From an uncultured Bacteroidales bacterium (GTDB lineage Bacteria > Bacteroidota > Bacteroidia > Bacteroidales > Paludibacteraceae), in assembly GCA_902798015.1 (NCBI GenBank), contig CADBVL010000005.1, positions 1 through 46,716 on the forward strand: a stretch of DNA of 46,716 nucleotides, written 5' to 3'. The translations under genes and the position numbers were made by a program. Shown piece after piece: positions 41,630 to 46,716 of the stretch. The notes beneath the pieces are model-generated. The model searched no databases and was not told the origin of the DNA. It worked only from the letters and a program-made list of their open reading frames with translations. Positions within the stretch are counted from its first letter, which is position 1. Every line of letters starts with the position of its first letter.

Positions 41630-42832
41630 ATGCAGAAGAAAATTTTTACTCTTGCGTTGGCCTTGATGGCCGCGCTTACTATGACTGCTCAAAATGTAGA
41701 TAAGGCGACGGTGACGGCCAATGCTGAGGCGGCTGCGAAGGCGGGCGCCGACCTTCAGAAGTTGGAGCAGGCAGAGAAGGCATGGAAATTTGACGGTACC
41801 GTCGGACTCAATGCAGCTGCTACCGGGTTGGTGAACTGGGCTGCCGGTGGTAAGAACAATGTCAACGGCATCGCGTATGCCAAACTTCACCTCTTGTATC
41901 ATAAAAATGCCATCGCTTGGGAGACTAATTTCGATACCGACTTCGGATTGACTTGGATTCAGCAGAAAGAGGACCCCTTCCAGAAGTCTAGCGATAATAT
42001 CAAACTCGCTACCAAATTTGGATGGGAGTTCAAGCAGAACTGGTATCTCACCGTGCTCGGTTCGTTCCAGAGCCAATATGCGCTTGGTCGCAATTATCAG
42101 GATGGGTACAATCCGATTATCTCGAAGTGGCTGGCTCCGTCGCATACGGACATCTCTGTAGGTATCGATTGGAAGAAAAGCTATAAGGGTGCTGACTTCT
42201 CCATCTATCTGTCGCCGATAGCAGGCCGTATCACTACGGCATACATAGGCAACACATGGAATGAGCGCTATACGAAAGAGATGTGGCTGGCTGCAGATCC
42301 AACTCGTACAGAGGCTGACTGGACGCCTGCCGTATATCAGGAACTTATGAATACGCATCAGGACTTGCGCAGTGAATTGCAAGACCTGAACGGTACGATC
42401 AGGTACGACCAGCAGGGTAACATGGTGTACAGCAATGCCCGTATTGAGATGGGTTTGAGTTTTAAGGGCGGTATCGCCTATACCTACAAGGACCTCAAAC
42501 TCAGTACGACCTTGGCGCTCTTCTCCCCGTATCAGGGAAAAGGCTTTAATGTGAAGGACGCATGGTTAGCCGATAATCCCGGTAAGACTGAGGCGGATTT
42601 CTGGGCAGCGGGCTATTACTTCGAGTGGTCGAACAACAACCGTTACTTTGGTATGTTCGATGTGGACTGGGATGTAGCGCTGAGTTACCAGTTCCTCAAA
42701 TGCCTGCAGGTGACGCTGCAAACCAGCCTCAAGTACTATCCGGGTACGCTGGTGGCAGATCAAGAAGGCGTATTGGCAGAGCGCTGCCAGTTCAAAGGCG
42801 TCATCGGTATTGGTGTAGGCTATAGCTTCTGA
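41630..42832 (+). CDS. DUF3078 outer-membrane protein
   Basis: The start at 41630 (MQKKIFTLALALMAALTMTA then QNVDKA) gives a signal peptide and a 400-residue protein; an upstream in-frame ATG at 41546 lies ahead of the predicted transcription start. The sequence (AWKFDGTVGLNAAATGLVNW, AAGGKNNVNGIAYAKLHLLY, WETNFDTDFGLTWIQ) is typical of the Bacteroidota family DUF3078, thought to be an outer-membrane barrel, and it ends in GYSF. Function unknown. It has its own promoter and may start the transcript that continues through zapB-like, zapA and rny. Its stop codon lies inside a heptamer array. Confidence 0.88.
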   Translation: MQKKIFTLALALMAALTMTAQNVDKATVTANAEAAAKAGADLQKLEQAEKAWKFDGTVGLNAAATGLVNWAAGGKNNVNGIAYAKLHLLYHKNAIAWETNFDTDFGLTWIQQKEDPFQKSSDNIKLATKFGWEFKQNWYLTVLGSFQSQYALGRNYQDGYNPIISKWLAPSHTDISVGIDWKKSYKGADFSIYLSPIAGRITTAYIGNTWNERYTKEMWLAADPTRTEADWTPAVYQELMNTHQDLRSELQDLNGTIRYDQQGNMVYSNARIEMGLSFKGGIAYTYKDLKLSTTLALFSPYQGKGFNVKDAWLADNPGKTEADFWAAGYYFEWSNNNRYFGMFDVDWDVALSYQFLKCLQVTLQTSLKYYPGTLVADQEGVLAERCQFKGVIGIGVGYSF

Positions 42833-42882
42833 TTTCTGATTTCTAATTTCTGATTTCTGACATCTGATTTCTGACTTCTGAC
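42827..42882. repeat. Eight-unit heptamer array between DUF3078 and zapB-like genes
   Basis: Eight consecutive 7-bp units: TTCTGAT, TTCTGAT, TTCTAAT, TTCTGAT, TTCTGAC, ATCTGAT, TTCTGAC, TTCTGAC. It is the longest array in the window. It begins within the last codons of the DUF3078 gene, provides its TGA stop and fills the spacer to 42890. Confidence 0.95.
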
Positions 42883-42889
42883 CTCCCCT

Positions 42890-43165
42890 ATGCAGGCTCT
42901 CGATGAACTCTCGAACAACGTACATCTGCTTCTGGAGCGCTATTCGGCGTTGCAGCAGGAGAATGCGCAGCTGCGTCTGGATATCGAGAAACAGCGCCAG
43001 GAACTGATCCGTACCCATAGCGAACTGTTGGACTTGCAGCAGAAGAACCGCCGCATTGCTACGGCCAATGCACTCACTTCTGCCGAAGGAACAGAGGAGG
43101 CTACCAAACGGCTCAATGCCCTCATCGCACAAATCGACCGCGCCATCGCCGCATTAAAAAGGTAA
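42890..43165 (+). CDS. Small coiled-coil protein, ZapB-like
   Basis: A 91-residue protein that is almost wholly coiled coil (LLERYSALQQENAQLRLDIE) with a Thr/Ala-rich break near residue 60. A gene of this kind commonly stands just before zapA in Bacteroidota. By size, predicted structure and position it is probably a partner of ZapA at the division ring. The family is inferred from context and coiled-coil pattern, not from a diagnostic motif. Confidence 0.75.
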   Translation: MQALDELSNNVHLLLERYSALQQENAQLRLDIEKQRQELIRTHSELLDLQQKNRRIATANALTSAEGTEEATKRLNALIAQIDRAIAALKR

Positions 43166-43170
43166 TTTCT

Positions 43171-43458
43171 GTGTCTTTCGACAAACAACATATCAACCTC
43201 CATCTCGATGCCCACATGGTGGGACTCGACGTGCCGCGGGATCAGGAACCCAACTATCGTGCGGCGGCGGAACTGTTGAACAAGCGCTATCAGTATTATC
43301 TCAAACTGCGCCCGAACGCGTCGGCGGAACAACTATGGATGTACACCGCCCTCGAGGTGGCGGTCGCTCTTCAGTCCGACGTGCGCGAGAAGAGTCTCGT
43401 GCCTGTCGAGAAAGAACTGAAGAAACTGAATGAGTTACTGAAAAAAGAACTTTCGTAA
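43171..43458 (+). CDS. zapA: Cell division protein ZapA-like
   Basis: A 95-residue protein starting at a GTG 5 bp after the upstream gene. It has the ZapA layout: an N-terminal beta region (INLHLDAHMVGLDVPRDQEP), the YRAAAELLNKRYQYY helix, the central helix (QLWMYTALEVAVALQ) and a C-terminal coiled coil. ZapA cross-links FtsZ filaments at the division site. It is followed after 41 bp by rny. Confidence 0.82.
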   Translation: MSFDKQHINLHLDAHMVGLDVPRDQEPNYRAAAELLNKRYQYYLKLRPNASAEQLWMYTALEVAVALQSDVREKSLVPVEKELKKLNELLKKELS

Positions 43459-43499
43459 TACCGAAAAAAATAACTTAATTTTTTTAAAACGATAAATCA

Positions 43500-45029
43500 A
43501 TGAACACAGCAATTTTAATCCTTGCAGCAGTAGGCGGACTCCTTCTCGGAGCCGGCATCTACTACTTCATCGCCCGCATGACGGCGTCCAACCTCCTTAA
43601 GAAAGCGGAAGAGGAAGCCGAGGTGATGAAAAAGAACAAGATTGTTGAGGCTAAAGAGAAATTTATCGCCCTGAAGTTAGAGCACGACAATGCCGTGCGC
43701 GAACAGGACAAACGCATACAGCAACATGAGCAGCGCTTGCAGCAACGCGAGCAGCAACTCAACCAGCGTCAGGGAGATATTCAACGCAGTCTCAACGAAG
43801 TGAACCAGAAACTGCAGACGGTAGAGCAACGCCAACAGGCGCTCGACTACAAACAGCAGGAAGTGGACAAACTCCATCTGCAGGCAGAGAAACAACTCGA
43901 GCAGCTGAGCGGCATGTCCGCCGAGGAGGCAAAGAAACAACTCGTGGAGGCCCTCAAAGACGAAGCCAAGACGGCCGCGATGTCCTATATCAACGAGATC
44001 ATGGACAACGCCCGCCTGGAGGCAAACAAAGAGGCTAAACGTATCATCATCCAAACCATCCAGCGTGTGGCGTCCGAGACGGCTGCTGAGAACACCGTCT
44101 CCGTCTTTCATATCGAGAATGACGAAGTCAAGGGCCGTATCATCGGCCGCGAGGGACGTAATATCCGCGCGCTCGAAGCGGCTACCGGCGTGGAGATCAT
44201 TGTGGACGATACACCCGAAGCAATCACCCTCTCCGCCTTCGACCCCGTGCGCCGCGAGATAGCACGCTTGTCGCTCCATCAACTCGTGCAGGACGGACGT
44301 ATCCACCCCGCGCGTATCGAAGAGGTCGTAGCCAAAGTGACCAAACAGGTCGAAGAAGAGATCATCGAGATAGGCAAACGTACCACCATCGACCTTGGCG
44401 TTCACGGACTCCATCCGGAACTCGTGCGCCTGGTGGGTAAGATGAAATACCGCTCGTCGTATGGCCAGAACCTGTTGCAGCACGCCCGCGAGACAGCTAA
44501 CCTCTGCGCCGCTATGGCGGGTGAGTTAGGCTTGAACGTGAAGGCAGCTCGCCGCGCCGGCCTGTTGCACGATATCGGCAAGGTGGCGGACGATGATGTC
44601 GAACTGCCGCACGCAGAACTCGGTATGAAACTATGCGAGAAATACGGAGAGAAACCCGATATATGCAATGCCGTCGGTGCTCACCATGACGAGTGTGAGA
44701 TGACGACGCTGATTGCACCTATCGTGCAAGCCTGTGATGCCATCTCCGGTGCACGTCCGGGCGCACGCCGCGAGATCGTGGAGAGTTATGTGAAGCGTCT
44801 GAATGACCTGGAGAACATGGCGATGTCCTTCCCCGGCGTTGTGAAGACCTACGCACTCCAGGCAGGACGCGAACTGCGCGTCATCGTGGGAGCGGACAAG
44901 ATCTCCGACAAGGATACCGAACTCCTCTCGTTTGACTTGGCTAAGCGTATCCAGGACGAGATGACCTACCCGGGTCAGATCCGCGTCACCGTCATCCGCG
45001 AGGTGCGCGCTGTCAATGTAGCGAAGTAA
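43500..45029 (+). CDS. rny: Ribonuclease Y
   Basis: A 509-residue endoribonuclease of usual length. One N-terminal membrane helix (about 3-25), a long Gln/Glu-rich coiled coil (30-195), a KH domain with [19 protein letters not shown] and an HD domain with [10 protein letters not shown] and GLLHDIGK for metal-dependent RNA cleavage. It starts mRNA decay at the inner membrane. It follows the zapB-like and zapA genes, an order that recurs in Bacteroidota. A heptamer array and a terminator lie just after the stop. Confidence 0.96.
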   Translation: MNTAILILAAVGGLLLGAGIYYFIARMTASNLLKKAEEEAEVMKKNKIVEAKEKFIALKLEHDNAVREQDKRIQQHEQRLQQREQQLNQRQGDIQRSLNEVNQKLQTVEQRQQALDYKQQEVDKLHLQAEKQLEQLSGMSAEEAKKQLVEALKDEAKTAAMSYINEIMDNARLEANKEAKRIIIQTIQRVASETAAENTVSVFHIENDEVKGRIIGREGRNIRALEAATGVEIIVDDTPEAITLSAFDPVRREIARLSLHQLVQDGRIHPARIEEVVAKVTKQVEEEIIEIGKRTTIDLGVHGLHPELVRLVGKMKYRSSYGQNLLQHARETANLCAAMAGELGLNVKAARRAGLLHDIGKVADDDVELPHAELGMKLCEKYGEKPDICNAVGAHHDECEMTTLIAPIVQACDAISGARPGARREIVESYVKRLNDLENMAMSFPGVVKTYALQAGRELRVIVGADKISDKDTELLSFDLAKRIQDEMTYPGQIRVTVIREVRAVNVAK

Positions 45030-45030
45030 A

Positions 45031-45058
45031 GTTTAGAGTTTAGAGTTTAGGGTTTAGA
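45031..45058. repeat. Four-unit heptamer array at the rny / trmN6 convergent junction
   Basis: GTTTAGA, GTTTAGA, GTTTAGG and GTTTAGA, starting 1 bp after the rny stop. The minus-strand stop codon of the methyltransferase gene (45056-45054) lies in the last unit. Confidence 0.9.
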
Positions 45059-45752
45059 GGTAAAACTCTTGACAGAGTTTCGAATAGGCGGCTGAACGGC
45101 CGCCTTTTTCGTCCTCCAGAACGAGCGTGTCCTCCTCTAATCCACTAACCTCTAATCCACTAACCCCTTTCACAAAAGCCAAAAGGACTCTTTTGGGCTT
45201 TTTGTTCTCCTTAGAATAAACGCGCGTCACGCGCGTGAGGGAGAGCCGTTCCGCGGCGGCGAGACCGCGCACTTCTTTTTCGGACTCGGCAGGCAGGATC
45301 AGTGCCAACACACCGTCTTCTTCGAGCAGCCGCGCGCTATGCTTGATTAGTTCCGCATAACTCAGTGTGTCCGTATGTCGCGCCGTCTGACGACCTTTGT
45401 CGGGGTTCTTAAGACTATTCTGAAAATAGGGTGGGTTAGAGACAATCAAGTCATATTGGTATCCGGGATTCCAGTCTTGTAGTCGGGATAAATAAATATC
45501 TCCCTTCCCTTCACCTTTTACATTCTCCCTTGCTTGCTCTACCGCCGCCTCGTCGATGTCGATCCCTTCTACCTCCGCTTCGGGAAAACGCTGCATCAGC
45601 ATCCGGGCTATCAGTCCGCTGCCCGTCCCGACATCCAATATCCGGGTTAGGGGATTAGTGGGCGCCCATGCCCCTAACAGCACGCCGTCGGTTCCTACCT
45701 TCATGGCGCACTTACTATCCTCAATATAAAACTGCTTGAACCGAAACGACAT
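45054..45752 (-). CDS. TrmN6-like tRNA1(Val) adenine-N6 methyltransferase
   Basis: A 232-residue SAM-dependent methyltransferase. Family features: N-terminal FRFKQFYIEDSKCAMKVGTD, the SAM loop ILDVGTGSGLIARML and the catalytic NPPY of N6-adenine methyltransferases (LIVSNPPYFQNSL). It is predicted to methylate A37 of tRNA-Val. Low-complexity peptides APTNPLTR and GVSGLEVSGLEEDT are encoded by TTAGTGG/ATTAGAGG-type repeats. The ATG overlaps the stop of the upstream permease gene by one base. The 3' end of the gene carries the rny terminator on the opposite strand. Confidence 0.88.
   Translation of the reverse strand: MSFRFKQFYIEDSKCAMKVGTDGVLLGAWAPTNPLTRILDVGTGSGLIARMLMQRFPEAEVEGIDIDEAAVEQARENVKGEGKGDIYLSRLQDWNPGYQYDLIVSNPPYFQNSLKNPDKGRQTARHTDTLSYAELIKHSARLLEEDGVLALILPAESEKEVRGLAAAERLSLTRVTRVYSKENKKPKRVLLAFVKGVSGLEVSGLEEDTLVLEDEKGGRSAAYSKLCQEFYL
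45086..45109 (+). terminator. Intrinsic terminator for rny inside the convergent gene
   Basis: Stem GGCGGC (45087-45092) with GCCGCC (45099-45104), 6-nt loop, then five T (45105-45109). It lies within the last codons of the methyltransferase gene. A smaller hairpin, AAACTC-TTGACA-GAGTTT, precedes it at 45063-45080. Confidence 0.8.
45134..45163. repeat. Exact 15-bp tandem duplication inside the methyltransferase gene
   Basis: CCTCTAATCCACTAA at 45134-45148 is repeated unchanged at 45149-45163, adding five residues in frame (VSGLE twice). A related stretch, GGTTAGGGGATTAGTGGG, lies at 45645-45662 in the same gene. Confidence 0.92.
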
Positions 45753-45772
45753 TAATTCTTAATTCTTAATTC
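45752..45772. repeat. Three-unit heptamer array at the permease / methyltransferase junction
   Basis: TTAATTC three times, exact. On the minus strand it encodes the last residues of the permease (ELRIKN) and its stop, and runs into the methyltransferase start. Confidence 0.88.
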
Positions 45773-46483
45773 CGTGTGCTGCCCGCATGAACAGCCGTCG
45801 TGTTCGTGCGCTTCTATCACGCAATGAACGGCGAGATATACGCCCAGAACGAGGAACAGCACCGCGCATATATGCCGGAACCATTTCTCGAAATGCTGCA
45901 TCTTCTGCGTCAGCTTGCCGATACTCACGGCGCTGTAACTCACCAGCCAGGCGATGAGCATGATCGGCAGACCGGTGCCCAAACCGAAGATGACAGGCAT
46001 CACCCAACTCCAACTGCTCGGCAGCGTCAGCGTGATATCGATCATCGTCAGGAAGTAGATGAGACGGTGCGGGCAGAACGCGATGGCGAAGAAGATACCG
46101 AGGATGAAGGACCATAGCCAACTCTCTTTGCTGTCCGTGTCTTTGAGCCATTTGCTGATGCCGTGGTCGTGCTCATGGTGATGATGTCCGCTGAAGAGCA
46201 GAACGACTCCGCAGATCAACATGAATCCCGCTAAGATAGGCTCGCCGTAATGACCTAACAGATGCTGTATGCCTTCCGTCTGCGCTCCCATCATGAGGGG
46301 GATGCTCAGCAGCACATACGTGGCTAACTTGCCCAATACGAACATCAGGCCGTTCGTCAGCACGAGGCGTTTGTTATTGATCTCCTTATCGATGTATCCG
46401 ATGGCGGTGATACTCGTCATCAGCGTGCACGGGTCTAATATCGTCAGCAATCCCAATACGAATGCCGTCAGTAATTGTACCAT
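45752..46483 (-). CDS. ArsG/DsbD-like membrane permease with metal-binding-type histidines
   Basis: A 243-residue protein with about six membrane helices and the CcdA/DsbD-superfamily pattern LDPCTLMTSI in helix 1 and FCPHRLIYFL in helix 4. In Bacteroidota such proteins are commonly labelled ArsG-type aromatic arsenical efflux permeases or thiol-disulfide (cytochrome c biogenesis) proteins. The loop GHHHHEHDHG and the C-terminal HEHDGCSCGQH suggest binding of a soft metal or metalloid. The substrate is not established. It has its own promoter and is coupled to the methyltransferase gene by a one-base overlap (TAATG). Confidence 0.75.
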   Translation of the reverse strand: MVQLLTAFVLGLLTILDPCTLMTSITAIGYIDKEINNKRLVLTNGLMFVLGKLATYVLLSIPLMMGAQTEGIQHLLGHYGEPILAGFMLICGVVLLFSGHHHHEHDHGISKWLKDTDSKESWLWSFILGIFFAIAFCPHRLIYFLTMIDITLTLPSSWSWVMPVIFGLGTGLPIMLIAWLVSYSAVSIGKLTQKMQHFEKWFRHICAVLFLVLGVYLAVHCVIEAHEHDGCSCGQHTELRIKN

Positions 46484-46511
46484 AAATACTCCTTTTTCAC
46501 TTTTGCGGCTG

Positions 46512-46542
46512 CAAAAGTACTACAAATTTTCCAAACCTGCAA
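46512..46542 (-). promoter_or_regulatory. Bacteroidota-type promoter for the ArsG-like gene
   Basis: Minus strand: TTG (46542-46540), 20 nt, TACTTTTG (46519-46512), 29 bp upstream of the gene start. Confidence 0.82.
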
Positions 46543-46573
46543 ACTTTTAATCAAAAAAATAGTCTGTGCGAGC

Positions 46574-46591
46574 ACAACCTCGATCGGTTGT
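46574..46591. other. Small hairpin in the right-hand intergenic region
   Basis: ACAACC and GGTTGT form a 6-bp stem around TCGATC. It lies in the 233-bp gene-free right end (46484-46716), between divergent promoters. No gene was found there. Confidence 0.45.
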
Positions 46592-46659
46592 CACCGAAAT
46601 GTGCAATCAGTATGACTCAAAGATGCGACTTCTGGGCTAAAAATGCGAGTTTTAGGTAC

Positions 46660-46690
46660 TTGCGTATATTCCTGAAAAGCAGTAATTTTG
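46660..46690 (+). promoter_or_regulatory. Bacteroidota-type promoter at the right edge
   Basis: TTG (46660-46662), 20 nt, TAATTTTG (46683-46690). The gene it drives lies outside the window. The box layout (TATATTCC after TTG, CAGCGT after -7) resembles the Big_2 promoter. Confidence 0.8.
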
Positions 46691-46716
46691 CAGCGTCGAA
46701 AGGACGCTGCTTTTTT
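46690..46716 (+). terminator. Promoter-proximal hairpin with T-run (attenuator-like)
   Basis: GCAGCGTC (46690-46697) pairs with GACGCTGC (46703-46710) over a 5-nt loop, then six T up to the window edge. It looks like an intrinsic terminator but begins at the -7 box, so the transcript would start within it and the stem may not form fully. It may be a 5' leader element, or a bidirectional terminator serving a gene to the right. Confidence 0.55.

Noticed and set aside
42827-42882. Classic phase-variable repeat of a contingency gene
   Set aside because: Units are degenerate and the array starts at the gene's end, so unit changes would not switch the reading frame of the main protein.
43459-43499. 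6S RNA or other ncRNA between zapA and rny
   Set aside because: The gap is only 41 bp, too short for 6S RNA, and shows no stable stem.
1-46716. Prophage, insertion sequence or integrative element
   Set aside because: No transposase, integrase, phage structural or conjugation gene was found; gene content is chromosomal throughout.
46690-46716. Ordinary terminator for a plus-strand gene in the right end
   Set aside because: No plus-strand gene exists between 46484 and 46690, and the stem begins within the promoter's -7 box, so a leader element or a terminator for an outside gene is more likely.

Overview
The window reads as chromosomal DNA of an uncultured or little-studied Bacteroidales bacterium (phylum Bacteroidota). 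Evidence: a SusC/SusD pair, a DUF3078 outer-membrane protein, a type IX secretion (T9SS) sorting tail, a BspA-like leucine-rich-repeat protein, almost no Shine-Dalgarno sequences, and eight promoters of the Bacteroidota type (TTG, 20 nt, TAnnTTTG). No rRNA, tRNA, CRISPR array, phage or insertion sequence was seen.

Layout. 1-2613 (+): the 3' part of mutS2, broken by a frameshift, then a small beta-barrel protein and a lipoprotein phosphoesterase. 2614-21987 (-): one long, tightly packed run transcribed leftwards: recQ, rimO, HU, a membrane HU-LysM protein, uvrA, a CapD-like sugar dehydratase/epimerase, a WecA-like phosphotransferase, an ABC-F ATPase (broken), a deacetylase-like protein, two glycosyltransferases, a PL9 pectate lyase-like protein and an LRR protein (broken). 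It mixes DNA maintenance with building of a surface glycan. 22350-31158 (+): a glycan-uptake locus made of an MFS sugar symporter, a lipoprotein, SusC, SusD and a secreted protein with glycogen-binding-like modules. 31233-36056 (-): a convergent galK-galM-lacZ operon. Together these suggest import and breakdown of a galactose-containing glycan, with no regulator in view. 36214-37601 (+): a membrane protein and a TrhA/hemolysin III protein. 37613-41227 (-): a large Big_2 protein with a T9SS tail. 41630-45029 (+): DUF3078 protein, ZapB-like, ZapA-like, RNase Y. 45054-46483 (-): ArsG/DsbD-like permease and TrmN6-like methyltransferase.

The most unusual signal is not a gene. At least fifteen short tandem arrays with 7-, 8-, 11- or 15-bp units, each with its own unit sequence, sit at gene junctions or inside reading frames (MFS, lacZ, trhA, rimO, trmN6, ABC-F, PL9). 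A separate small palindromic element lies in frame in both rimO and the HU-LysM gene, read in two different frames, with a looser relative at 41402. rimO alone carries three inserted or expanded segments. This resembles in-frame palindromic elements (Rickettsia) and heptamer STRR repeats (cyanobacteria), in a lineage where I know of no named equivalent.

Three genes in the first 11 kb are frameshifted; one is caused by an exact 11-bp tandem duplication, the other two look like single-base changes and could be assembly errors. All calls are from reading the sequence; no database search was run.
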